A DNA stretch of 64,000 nt from Melanocharis versteri (Eukaryota; Chordata; Aves; Passeriformes; Melanocharitidae). The notes under the pieces were generated by a model. That model had not been told where the DNA came from and made no database searches. It worked only from the letters and a program-made list of their open reading frames with translations. Positions 25,001 through 35,587 of this stretch are shown here, one piece after another; positions within the stretch are counted from its first letter, which is position 1; each line of letters opens with the position of its first letter. Position numbers and translations under genes: made by a program. The DNA lies in contig VZTG01007794.1 in the NCBI GenBank assembly GCA_013397845.1, positions 434,001 through 498,000 of the forward strand, given 5' to 3'.

Positions 25001-25845
25001 AGTGGCAGTGCTTCCTATATTATACGAATCTTTTATCATTGGAATTTACTTACAAAAACCCCTCTCTGTATATCTTCAGTCATAAAAAAATTGGGAGACT
25101 GGAAACAGAAGACAAATATAATAAAAAAATATAAATGGTGTGAGAAAAAAAGAAAGCTTTGAAAATTGTAGAAACATAAAAGTAGACATCGAAGCACCTT
25201 TTCCTCATTTAAAAGTGAGATATGGAAATAAAGACAGAAGCCAGTGGAAGTATACATGGCAAAGAGAGGGAACAAGCCTATCTGAAAAATCCAGAACCTT
25301 TACAAAGAACCACGAGAGTCCTTTGTGCACACATAGTTGGGCCAGCAACTAAAATATCATGTATCTCCAAGAAAGGGTATAGTTTATGGGTTGTCAATAT
25401 CAGCTTCCCAGTTTATAGATTGCCAGCATCAGCTTCCACACTCACTGCCCTATTTAGGTGCCAAAGAGGAACAGTTAACATAAGGGTGGCAAGGAATTCC
25501 AGTCACCGCAATATTTTAATCCATGACCTCAACCCTATCTGTAAAGATAATAATAAAATCCAATTTAAAAAACACCTTTTTTTTTTTTTTCAGATACAGA
25601 GGCCCACACAGGGCTGAGAACTGAGAACAGCAGCTAAACTGACAAGTGATGGTAATAATCCCCAGTGACCTTTAAGGGCCTTTGGTGGCTCTTCACCAGG
25701 CGCGTGGACAGGCTGCTGGTATGAATGGCCCCACTCCACACTGAATGGAGACCTCTGCTAATTTTCAGCACTAAAGAATATTGTTTGCAGGCCCAGTTTC
25801 CAGGCAGGCTTGAAGGAGACAGAGAGGAGCAGGAGGAGAGCTTAC
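22034..25845 (-). other. KIF26B: KIF26B intron (about 3.8 kb)
   Basis: Phase 1 intron, gtaagc ... tttatggcag. It contains a 14-base T run at 25,577-25,590 and a degenerate 29-base tandem duplication at 25,381-25,437. The stretch 24,590-24,700, with several TTAATTAA-like words, is AT-rich and unassigned. No further exon was recognised. Confidence 0.85.
25381..25437. repeat. Degenerate 29-bp tandem duplication
   Basis: A 28-base unit starting AGTTTAT and ending ATCAGCTTCC occurs at 25,381-25,408 and again at 25,410-25,437 with five mismatches. It lies inside the intron upstream of the switch II exon. Confidence 0.75.
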
Positions 25846-26029
25846 TTCCGCCTTTGCCGCTCTTCTCCATGCGGTACTGGTAGATGTGCAGCGTGAAGAG
25901 CATGTGGGAGTTGCGGTGATCCTCCTCATCGCAGTCCCGCTGGCTGCTGCGGCGGGAGGCGATGGCGGCGTCCAGGAAGAAGGCGGCCTTCTCTGCCGTG
26001 GGGGCGCGGAGCTCGCTCTGGTTCTGCAG
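25846..26029 (-). CDS. KIF26B: KIF26B motor-domain exon 4 of 5 in window (switch I region)
   Basis: Exon of 184 bases (61 codons plus one base; phase 0 in, phase 1 out). It encodes LQNQSELRAPTAEKAAFFLD, AAIASRRSSQRDCDEEDHRN, SHMLFTLHIYQYRMEKSGKG and G. The segment DHRNSHMLFTLHIYQ occupies the place of kinesin switch I (normally N-x-x-S-S-R-S-H followed by a beta strand). The SSRSH core is replaced by HRNSH, as known for the KIF26 branch. The acceptor ends ttggctgcag and the donor is GGAA|gtaagc; the single A left over joins TG of the next exon to make Met (GG-M-SGG). The exon is GC-rich compared with its flanks, with strongly G/C-ending codons. This produces long spurious ORFs in other frames. 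Confidence 0.95.
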
Positions 26030-28693
26030 CTGCAGCCAACAGCAGGGAGAAACGGCTGAGAAATTCCCGCACAGGTAAACACCACCAGACACCTTCCCAC
26101 AATCGACACGCGGTGTGGATACACTGGCTTCTACTGGGACCAAAAAGGAGGAGGTGCCCAGCGGAATGAGACTCTCCTGACACTGGCAGTAAAATGCCCC
26201 CCAGGAGCCCTCATGGCTAGAAGTGGGAAAAAAAATTCCGGAAGACATGCCAATCTGAAACTCAACAGCTGGTGGAAAACAGCAGCGGCAGGGCTATACG
26301 TTACCCTTCAGAAAGTGTTAGAAGGAAGCAGTCCACAGATAAATCTCAAAAATAACAGCACTGAAGCTTGTGTTCTGGCCCATGGCATATGAGGAGCAGC
26401 ACAGAACAGAAGCCTTTTCCTTGCCCCTTCATACCACAAGTTGATTATGCACCTGCTCACAAGCCAGGGCAATCCATTAAATGGAACAAGGCAGGTAATG
26501 TACATACATTCATATGTGCTGGACCTCCCTCCCTGTCACCAGCCTGCTCTTAACTCTCCAAAGTGACAGACAGCATAGGAGGGCAGATATTATTAACCCC
26601 TCCTAATGTTAGGAACGCATGCACGTTTCACGGCACCTAAGACTAGGTTGTCTGTGCAAGGGACATGTGACTGTGCAATCTGATGGCATTAGTTTTGGCA
26701 GTACACAGAACTGGCCCACAGCCCATAGGATAGATTTGTTTTGTCTGGCATAAAAACAGCAAGGAACTCCCCATTCATGGGGTTCATTCCCTTGCTATGT
26801 AATATAGCTGACAGTTAAGTTCTCCAAAAGACAGTACTTCTGTTTTCTCTTTGCGACCATTCATCAGCCTGAGGAGGGATAAAGCTGAGACTATGTGTGG
26901 GATGGGGTGACACAGCTGAAGGCTAAACTCTCTCAGGAAAGAGGGAGGGGGACAGGAAGGAGTTAACAAGGCCAGCAGAAGGCAGGCCAGTCTGTGGGCT
27001 GATCTCACTAATGTAAGCAACAAGAAAATGTGCATACTTGGAAAGGTCCAGTGACAGACAGTGTGACATATGGTGATCATTCATTTGCTACACACACTGC
27101 TGATTCTGCATATCTGTAGGGCTATAATATAATATCCTCCCTTCATCTGAGGATTTGGAGAATTCAGGTGTAGGACACATGACTCCAGAATGTCTTGTAA
27201 GCATGCATAAAAAGGCTTCTTTCCTTGCTGTATTAATTCAGTCTTTCACACTGCAGAGATACACAGGTGTCTCATGGAGCTACCTCTCCTTCACCGATCT
27301 AAAATAATTCATTTTGTATATAGCTGTACTGTCAGTATCTATATGAAAATAAGCTACCATAATGGAATATTCATTATTATTGCTATTGTGCTAAAGTACC
27401 CTAGTAAAGAATTAAGCTCTAAGGAGATGCTGGTTGTGACACAGTTATGTAACACATGCAACATACATACGGGAATTCAGATCTTAACTGAGCCATCCAT
27501 CACCCCAACGGGAAGCGTGCAGACTCAAGTCTCTCATATTCACTAGACTGCACCAGTTACTGGATACCAGAGGGTGAGATCTCTTGCGATACAGTAGGTA
27601 TTTCATAAAACACTAAAGTCAGGAGTTAAGCGAAAATGAGAACCCTAATTGTTCTTTAAAATCAAAACGCAACTTTATAGTCCTTAGGTAGAATGCAGAA
27701 GAATGGAAAATAGGACTTAAGTATGCCTAAAAAGCTTAAACCACAAAGAGATAAGACACAAAATTTATTACTTGCTGTTTAAAATCTCACAGTTCATGAC
27801 TTGCGTGCATGTGAGTCATGCTCTCTGGATGCTTGGAGCTGGATACAGGGTACATGACCCTGCAGGTCTGTTCCCTTCTCCCTCTATTCCCCATCCTGGA
27901 ATAGGCAGGGCTCTGCAGGTTCTTGACAGAAGGAGCCTTTGCCTTTCAGGTTGAAAGAATGTTTTTCAAGCCCCATCACCTTCATTTGCTCCCTCTTCAT
28001 CTACTCGTACAAAAAGCAGATTATCTCCCTCACAAACAGCAAAATGAAAGAATAGGTTCCCTTTTCCCCTCAAACCAAGAGAGGGGGGAAAAAATAGGGC
28101 TGCTGAGAATTTCTCATAATTGCCCAGAAAATACATGAGCCAGTTACTCCTTCCTGCTAAAACTCCGAACCTGAGAAGAGCTTGAGTTTTTCTTGACTTG
28201 CCCAGCTCAGGAATTTACTTCTTGGCAGCAATTAATAAGTAGCAATTAATGCTCCCTACAACACTGCTAATGCAAATGCTATAAATAATGGAGTTTATAA
28301 AGAAATAAACAGCCATATTAATGGCCTACAGCTATTTGTGCAGTACTGTAAATATTTTAGCTTGTTGTTTTACAAAAGAGAGATCACACTTTTGTTTCTT
28401 TTTTTTTTTTAAGAATGAGATGAATTTTTGTTTGTACTGAATGTTTTCACATTTTATTGCAAACACAAGCCCCTGCTCAATATCAGTTATACCAGAGGTA
28501 CAAATATTTAGGCCGGGAGAGCAGATGGCCCTGCAGCTGCAGGTCATAAAGTTCTTGCATGTTTTAAAGTAAACACTTTCAAGTCTATAAACTTTATGCT
28601 CTGGGTAGTTCTTGAATTTGAACCATCTCGATTGCTCAAAAAAAAAAAAAAATCGTGTTACTTGTTTCAGTGTAAAATGAATCTTGGATTCAC
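26030..28693 (-). other. KIF26B: KIF26B intron (about 2.7 kb)
   Basis: Phase 0 intron, gtgaat ... ggctgcag. It holds a 15-base A run at 28,638-28,652, a T run near 28,402, and an AT-rich stretch at about 28,190-28,380 with the octamer ATGCAAAT at 28,270, which is noted as a possible conserved element. No other exon was recognised. Confidence 0.85.
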
Positions 28694-28956
28694 CTGCATG
28701 CCACAAATGGGGTCTTCACAAAGGTAGACACCTGGAGACTGGCCATCTTGCAGGCTGCCTGTAGCCACTTCTGACAACAGGTCTCTCAGATTTTCTTCTT
28801 TCCCCCACACTTCCACTGCAGAAATCCGGACCGAGAAGCGCGCTCCTGTCTTCTCTTTGCGTTCATTAATCAACTTGAAGAGCCACGAGATGGCACAAGG
28901 AATTATTCCAAGGTTTTGCATGGAATCGTCCTTCCCAATCATGGTGTATGACTTCC
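28694..28956 (-). CDS. KIF26B: KIF26B motor-domain exon 3 of 5 in window (second half of P-loop and central motor)
   Basis: Exon of 263 bases (enters in phase 1, leaves in phase 0; 87 codons after the split glycine). It begins with (G)KSYTMIGKDDSMQNLGIIP, completing the Walker A pattern G-x4-G-K-S, then continues with CAISWLFKLINERKEKTGAR, FSVRISAVEVWGKEENLRDL and the end CEDPICGMQ. The S-Y-T-M after the P-loop and the I-P-x-A-I-x-x-L-F pattern are shared with ordinary kinesins. The acceptor is a C/T-rich tract ending attcctgacag; the donor is CAG|gtgaat. Reading continues without stop a short way into the intron, so the ORF alone overstates the 3' end; the donor sets it. Very close to KIF26B from memory; KIF26A has different residues at several of these positions. 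Confidence 0.95.
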
Positions 28957-31045
28957 CTGTCAGGAATAGGGGGATGAAGAAAATATAACATCATTCCCAG
29001 GACCTTCACAGCCTTCTGCCAAGAGAGATTATCCTGCACAGCTTCATGGAAACAACTTCATTACAACAAGGATAGTGATCAATAGGAAAATATAGGCAGG
29101 TAGACAAATAGGACATGGAACATGCAGATGAAATCTTGAGCTGCTTTCAAAAATCATTACCTAATGCATTCCCCTGACATCTCCCATTCCCAAGGCAGGG
29201 TGCTGCAGGCCCCCACCTTACAACGCTGCATCCTCTAAGGTCAGTGAATTGTGGAGAAAATTGAGCAGAGCAGGAGTGCCATGGGCTCTAAAAACCTCTG
29301 CATTAAATACTGTAAGTCTGGTATTCTTTCCATACCATTTTACTTCAAAGCACTAGATTATATTTCAAATGCTGGAGTTGGGACAGACATAAATCTGGTT
29401 CCAGAATCACAGAGATGTAACTTCATTCAGAAAAAAATCCCCCCAAAACCAGCCAGCTATATGTGATCACTTGGTGCAAAAGTGGGTCTACAACAATTAA
29501 TATTTCATCTGGGTCAAAACCATCCCCTGGTTTGGTATTTTTTAACTCTGCAATTATAGCTCTGGCTTGTCTTTGGTGTAAAAGTTTGGTGATTAAGAAC
29601 AGACACAGAGAACTATCTTATACTGCTTAAGGTGTCACTTTAGGTAAATTTTCTAAAGCTCCTGAATTTATAAGCCAAATGATAAAGGTACACATCCTTC
29701 CAGGCAAGTACTTGTGGCTTCTTTACCTTGTTTCATTTCTTATGTTGAATCTATGTGGGAAAAGATCAGTGAAAAAAATACTTCTACGCACATGTCTGTG
29801 TCAAGGTCTGGGTATGTCCATAGTTTGTGGAATGGTGGTGGTGCAGTTAACAAAGCAACTGCAGAGACTCAACTTGTGCTTTAGCAAAACCCCAGCTAGG
29901 ATACTTCTCTGAAGGACATGTAGTGCTTGTGAGACCCTGTTATCTGGCGGTTTCCTTTTCCATCTCATTTGCAATCTTGTGTTTGGCAGGTCACAGGGGG
30001 GTTAAATATCTAAGAGCTCATCCTAGTGTTACTCCTGCCTGGTTCAGAGGGGCCTCCTGGTGTAACTGGACCAGCAACCAGCTCCATTGATTGTACCAGA
30101 CCTTGCAGCATTCAGTGCTCTCCAGGTTTTGTTGCCTATAATTTGGGATAATCACAGCCTGATAAAGCTTGATCTTCTTTACCACCTGCAAAACTGAATT
30201 ATCCTTTTAAATTATATGTGTACATCTGTGTTTCTTTGAGAAAGCAAAGAATGGAGATCATTGCACACATGCAATAAAACCCTCTTCATTCCAGAGACAC
30301 TACTTTCAAAATACAATTAGATAAGCATGAACAAAACATATGATTACTTTCAAAATCCAGTTACTTCAAAAGAATAGTGTTTTAATGATGATGATGATTC
30401 TCTTTTTCATTGTCCTTCTATGAATACCTGAAATGCTACTGAAGCATGTCCAAAGTGTGAGTTTTGATCCATCAGTAACATTCAGTTAACCATTAGAATA
30501 AGCTTTGTTGGAGACACAGTAGGAAGGGGTCAGTAATGAGTGAATTGTCTAATCAGGGACTAGAGTATAAATCAAACTATTTGAGTGCCCAGTCACAGCA
30601 GTTGAAGAGTGCCATCACAGACATCAAGTACTTGAGTGAATACTCACAGCCTTTACACAGCTTGATAAAAGGCATTTGGGCAAACCCTCACCAACACCAA
30701 GCACATTTGTAAAACTGTAGGTCACTGTTGGACCATTCATTAACGACTGAAGGCAATGCAAGACAAAATTGCTACAACATTTAAGAGATGAAATGAAGCA
30801 ATAATTCAAAGGTAACTTCTGTTTCAAAGAGCATGCCATCCAACACTTACACAATAAGCAAAGTGAATAGATGTGTAAGCGAGAGGTGAAGATGTAGTAC
30901 AAGAACATGCACAGTGTACTACTTTTAAATACAATTAATATACACAGACGAATGAAAGTTTGTTTTCCTTAATCTAATAGACTAGTGATCCTGGCTTAAA
31001 AATATTCATTTTGCTGCTTGAGTAGGGAAAGTTAGCAATACCAAC
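28957..31045 (-). other. KIF26B: KIF26B intron (about 2.1 kb) splitting the P-loop codon
   Basis: Phase 1 intron with a weak 5' splice site (gttggt) and a clear 3' splice site (attcctgacag). It contains a run of gatgat triplets near 30,387. I recognise no repeat or gene inside it. Confidence 0.85.
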
Positions 31046-31139
31046 CAAGCTTGGCATGACCAAAGCAGAACACGCAGCCATCTGCCCCATTGACCACAGA
31101 CTGGATCACCTCAGCCACAGTCCCAGCACATACTTCAGC
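31046..31139 (-). CDS. KIF26B: KIF26B motor-domain exon 2 of 5 in window (first half of P-loop)
   Basis: Exon of 94 bases (31 codons plus one base; enters in phase 0, leaves in phase 1). It encodes [20 protein letters not shown] followed by [11 protein letters not shown] and the first base of a glycine codon. CFGHAKLG is the KIF26 version of the kinesin nucleotide-binding loop (usually YGQTGSGKT), and the intron cuts the codon of its second conserved glycine. The acceptor is a T-rich tract ending cctgtgacag. The donor reads CTTG|gttggt, a poor match to the gtragt consensus, but the exon-exon frame and protein continuity with the next exon at 28,956 are exact. The upstream join [11 protein letters not shown] is also continuous with known KIF26 sequence. 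Confidence 0.92.
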
Positions 31140-32681
31140 CTGTCACAGGTATGGAAAAAAATAATAAAAAAAAGGGAAGAAAGAAAACAAAAGCATTAAC
31201 AATAATAAGGAAAATCATTATTTTCACCAGAAAGTGGAAGTAATGTCATCCGTGCTCCAGATACCATGTTGAAGAATCAAAAAATCTAATCCTGCTTGTC
31301 TCATTCATGTGACCTGTGGTGCTGATGTTACTTGTGTAAGCACATGAAGCAGGACTTTTGTTCTGTGTCAAGGAAGTTTCATTTGCTGATGCATCAACAC
31401 CCTTTGTGGGGTTAAAAAAAAAAATAAACTTATTGTAAAGGGATGTAGTTGGTTTGTTAGAACTGCCTATTTAAGGAATTTTAAAATACAGTTTTGATAA
31501 AAAAACAATCCAACCCTGAGGAATTTTTACAGGCTCTATTATTTGCCCAATTATGGACTGAGTTCAATTCCACTAGCAAGGGTAAGGAATGTAAAGGGAA
31601 CAAACAGCCTCTTTGGTGTTAGCTAGGTGACCTGACATTATTATGAGTCTTCTCAGCTTTTTGCAGCAGTAGACTCCATTGTGAAGACAGTAGCAGTACT
31701 TTAAGAAGTACAACACAGAAATTTACCCCAAGCATTCTTGGATTTAAGGTTCAAGCAGGCTGAATGATCGACAGTGTTCCTGCAGCAATTGCTGAACAAC
31801 AGTGGATGAAACTCAACCAGAATTCACAGTTTAGGCCTTGATGGGAAGCACTTTGCATTTGACAACACATCAACAAAATTCACCCTAGTTCATGGCTATT
31901 TCTAGACTATCTCTACAACAGAAAATAAAATGGGCCAAGAAAGGGACCGTTCACAGGCCAGCCCCTTGAACTGCATCCGGGCATTAGTCTGCGAGGAGTC
32001 AGCTGCTTGGCCCAGGACTAGGTGAGGGAGGGACCTAATGATACAATTATGTGACAGTACTTTAGATGGCCCTGTGTCCTAGCTCTGTTTAGTTTATGAA
32101 TACAGAGACAGCCTTACAGGACTATTTTCTAATTATACTTTGCAATGTTACTTTACTCTTTTACTGTCCTCATGACATTTGGGTAACGTAGTTCATCAAA
32201 CCAAAGTCTAATAAAGATAAGAAATCTGAATGTATACACATGAATAAAGACTTGTGGATTAAAACCCCCATCTTCTTATTGCAAACTGTACAATAAAACA
32301 CTGTAAAAATAATCCTTTATTCCTTAGTTAATAGAGAACTGCATTAGAGAACAGCAGTTCCGATCAGATCTCTGTAAACACCATATAATAATATTTTATA
32401 ATATACAGTAGCTTGTTGATATTGAGGATTTTCCTACTAGGCACCACTTAGCACATTTATTGAATGTATAATTTTAGGAGAAGTTATTTACAGTAAAGAA
32501 TAAAGTACACCATTATTGAGCTAAAATTTAATAAACTGATTTCATTATTGATGACCATGGCAGACCAAATTCAGCCCTGGTACAAGTCCATTGAAAGTAC
32601 TACTGCTGCAGCAGAAATCAATTTGGCTGTGGTGCACACTGCTGCAGCACACTGCTGCTCTTCCAATCGTACAGGGCCTAC
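31140..32681 (-). other. KIF26B: KIF26B intron (about 1.5 kb)
   Basis: Phase 0 intron between the first two visible motor exons, with GT-AG ends (gtaggc ... gtgacag). I see no repeat family, RNA gene or additional exon in it. It is AT-rich, with short A runs near 31,150-31,210 and 31,410-31,425. Confidence 0.85.
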
Positions 32682-32888
32682 CTGTGACGCATCCTGAGGG
32701 AAAACTGCATCAAAAGCAAACATCTTGGGTGGAACCTGGCTGCCCCTTTTCTGGAAAGCATTCTGGCCTCCACAGGCCAATGGGTCATACAGCGTGATTT
32801 GCTTCTTACGGGGGTCAACTTTTAAGAAAGAGCTGGACTCAGACGTGTCTCTGGCAAGCGAGGAAGAAATGCGCACCATGACTTTGAC
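32682..32888 (-). CDS. KIF26B: KIF26B motor-domain exon 1 of 5 in window (start of kinesin motor core)
   Basis: Internal exon of 207 bases (69 codons, phase 0 in and out). It opens with VKVMVRISSSLARD, the first beta strand of the kinesin motor, and continues through FLKVDPRKKQITLYDP and PPKMFAFDAVFPQDASQ. The FAFDAVF stretch corresponds to the F-x-F-D-x-V-F motif near the start of all kinesin motors. The acceptor is a T-rich tract ending gctgacag and the donor is CAG|gtaggc. The wording is almost that of vertebrate KIF26B as I remember it; KIF26A differs clearly here, so KIF26B is preferred. The preceding exon, which should end in the N-terminal linker, is not visible anywhere up to 64,000. 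KIF26B is an atypical kinesin-11 protein linked to kidney mesenchyme adhesion and Wnt5a-Ror signalling (family knowledge). Confidence 0.93.
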
Positions 32889-35440
32889 CTGTCAGCAAAC
32901 ACACAAAAAGATAAGCACATTTCATTAGTCTGTTGGTTGCTCTACAACTGGTATGTTGAATGAATTTTCCAACTTCATTTGACCAAATCATATTTGCTTG
33001 TTGTGGCTAGCGTCTCAGTGGAAGTCAGTGAACATGCAAGAAGTATTAGGCAGAATTTGTCCTAAACTACAAAGTGCATGAGGCCAGAACTCTCCATCTG
33101 CTTCAACAAGCAACCTGTGTATTGAGAATTACAATGCACATCATGGTGTTTTAGTGTCGATGCTACTCAAGTACAATGAGAAAGTATTACATCACCTTGT
33201 CTTACTCTCAATATAAATTGAAAACTAACCGTACCCTGGTGGCCCAATTAAGAAAGCTGAAAGGTATTCTAGACTGCTAAGCTTTCAGAACTGCTGCGGT
33301 TCCTATGAAACAGCCTGATCAATAAGAGCCCATAAAAGCCAGATCTATAATTTACACCTTTACGATTCTAATCCAAATGCAAAGATGAAGTGCACAGTTC
33401 TGAGTGCCATCATCAAAGACTTGTGAAAAGAGTCCCATTTTAATGGTCAGATTTTGAAATTACCATCAAGGGAGTGAATGTAATAAGCGATAAAAGATTT
33501 GTTAAAACATGTTAGCTCACAACTCATTAAATAGCTACATAATAAGATGTTATTCCTGAGACAAAAATAAATCTTCATAGATTTAATGAGGTTATGCTGT
33601 ATCCTTAGCTGAGTTGGTAAGCACTTTAGATGTAAGTAAAATAGATGACAATCAATCCAGCTTTGGTTTTCCCCATAAATTCACCACCTGCAGGCACGTG
33701 AGCTCCTGACTTTAGAGGGCAAACATCACCTCTCTGCCAGTTCTAGTCACAGCTGCACACACTTTCTCCCGTAGCAGACTGGCTTTCACACCAACTAGAC
33801 AGAACTTTTATGTTAATGCTCCTAATCGTATGTCACTTGTACCAAACCCACCCATGTTTGGCATGTAAGTGACCACAAAGGGTCATATCAGCATAGGCTG
33901 GGAGCACATCTGCTGCTGGAATGGCAGACACATTCCGGGAGGAGGTTGTAGCCCCAGAAGTTGGGCTGCAGTTCCTGTTGGTCTCACTGAGACTGGTGGT
34001 CTTTGTACATAGGTCTCATTTCATGCTGGCCCAAGCTCATCCTGCATGCAAACAGATCAGCTGTTTTGAGAAGCAAAATCTGGGAAAATTCATTTTTGAC
34101 ACAGCTCCTTTGAAGACAACAGAATGAGACAAGAGATTAACTGGTATTATTCAGTATTTCTGTGATGTCTTCTCTGCATGTCAGTGAGTCAAACCGGTAA
34201 TTTGACTCCAGTATTTTAACCTGGCAAAACAAGTTGTCATTAAATGGTGAAATGGTCACAAATCTGCTAACGCAATTTTAGTTTTACACAATTATCTGAG
34301 GAAAAAAGGAAAAACACCACTTGGGTGGGAATGGGTTCTCCTCCTGCTCCACTGAGCTGCTTATGAAACCTAACCTCTAACTGAAAAAAGCCACCTCTAA
34401 TGTCTTGCCAAAGGCATTCTTCTGGACCCAACCCTAAGCGGAGCTGACTTCTGCTGAGGCCAACAGCAGCCAACACCCCCGGTCAGTCCACATGAACCGG
34501 GCAAGGTCTGTTTATTCCAGCCCTAGATCTCCCAGAAGATCAGAAGGGAAGCACTGGTCAAGTTAGCAGGGAAGTAAGGGAGTACAACTGTAAATCCTGG
34601 AGAAGCAAGAAAACAAAGGGCAGTATCATTTTTGTGCCGTTTTCCTATTTTCAACTTCATATGCCTTTGGCTTTCTTTTACCGTGTCCCACATTTTTAAG
34701 TAGATACCAATATCAAGAGTATTAGACTGATCTGCTAGAAAACAAAATAAATCCTACTCTTCAAGTACTTTAAATAAAATGCTTGCTTTAGAAAACTCTT
34801 TCCTTGTAAGTTTATGTGTATTTTTGGCTGCTATGAAACCATGTCCTTCAGGTCCTTGATCTTTGTGTGCAAAGGAGAGTTAACTGAATACCCCGGGCTA
34901 AGATTTTTTGGGTTTTGGAGAATGGACAGTGTGTGAAATTTAACAACCTTTCATATGCAGGCAGTCTAAGAATTCTTTCTGGCCTCAAACTGTATGGGCT
35001 TTCAGTTTAAACAGCAGCTACACCAGCTTTGTTATGGTACAGTATTACTGGCATGGGTCCAGATTTAAACCTGTTCACACAAAATCAGATTAATACCTGC
35101 CACTTCTTACTGAAGTAATACTGCAAATCCTCCTAACTTCCAACAGCCATACTGATAGAAGCTAAGGCATCAGCTTCCTCTTTCCCAAGAGTAAAATACC
35201 AATTTAACGGAAATCCTAAAAATTCACTAACATCAGATAAACTGAATGAACCTCTACCAAAAAAAAAAAAAAAAAAGAAAGAAAAAGAGCTCAACTCAGA
35301 AGCCCCAGGAACTATCTAACAACACATATTGCTCCTCAACACTGCCAAATATAGACATTTCTCAAGAAAAATACTGCTATTGCCATGAACCTTTGTACTT
35401 CCCGTGCATTGGGGATTTTTGTTTTGAGACCTAATGGTTC
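32889..35440. other. KIF26B upstream intron, first part
   Basis: No exon or repeat family recognised. It contains an 18-base A run at 35,259-35,276 followed by A-rich sequence. The open frames are short and match nothing known. Confidence 0.5.
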
Positions 35441-35549
35441 ACAGAATCACACGGGTTGGAAAAAAAAACCATAAAATCTTGAGTTCAACTCTTAACCTGT
35501 AACTGCCAAGTCCATCACTAAAGCCATGTCCCTAAGTGCCATGTCCACA
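35441..35549 (-). mobile_element. CR1 LINE 3' end, first copy
   Basis: Reads as the reverse complement of the CR1 3' terminus: AGAATCACACGGGTTGGAAA, then GAGTTCAACTCTTAACCTG, CTGCCAAGTCCATCACTAAA and CATGTCCCTAAGTGCCATGT. It is truncated at its 5' side, as most CR1 copies are. Confidence 0.85.
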
Positions 35550-35587
35550 TAGAATCCTAGAATAATTTAGTTTGGAAAAGATCACAT
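35549..35587 (-). mobile_element. CR1 LINE 3' end, second abutting copy
   Basis: ATAGAATCCTAGAATAATTT followed by AGTTTGGAAAAGATCA is a second CR1 3' terminus on the same strand, beginning where the first copy ends. Only the last few dozen bases of the element are recognisable. Confidence 0.7.

Noticed and set aside
25771..26183. Other-frame Pro/Ser/Arg-rich open frames over the switch I exon
   Set aside because: Shadows of a GC-rich exon read in the wrong frame.
25634..26248. 204-codon open frame on the minus strand as a whole gene
   Set aside because: Only 25,846-26,029 is real coding sequence; the ends run into introns past clear splice sites.
21874..32888. KIF26A instead of KIF26B
   Set aside because: Remembered KIF26A differs in the first motor exon and around the P-loop exon; the residues here agree with KIF26B nearly throughout. 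A protein search would settle it.
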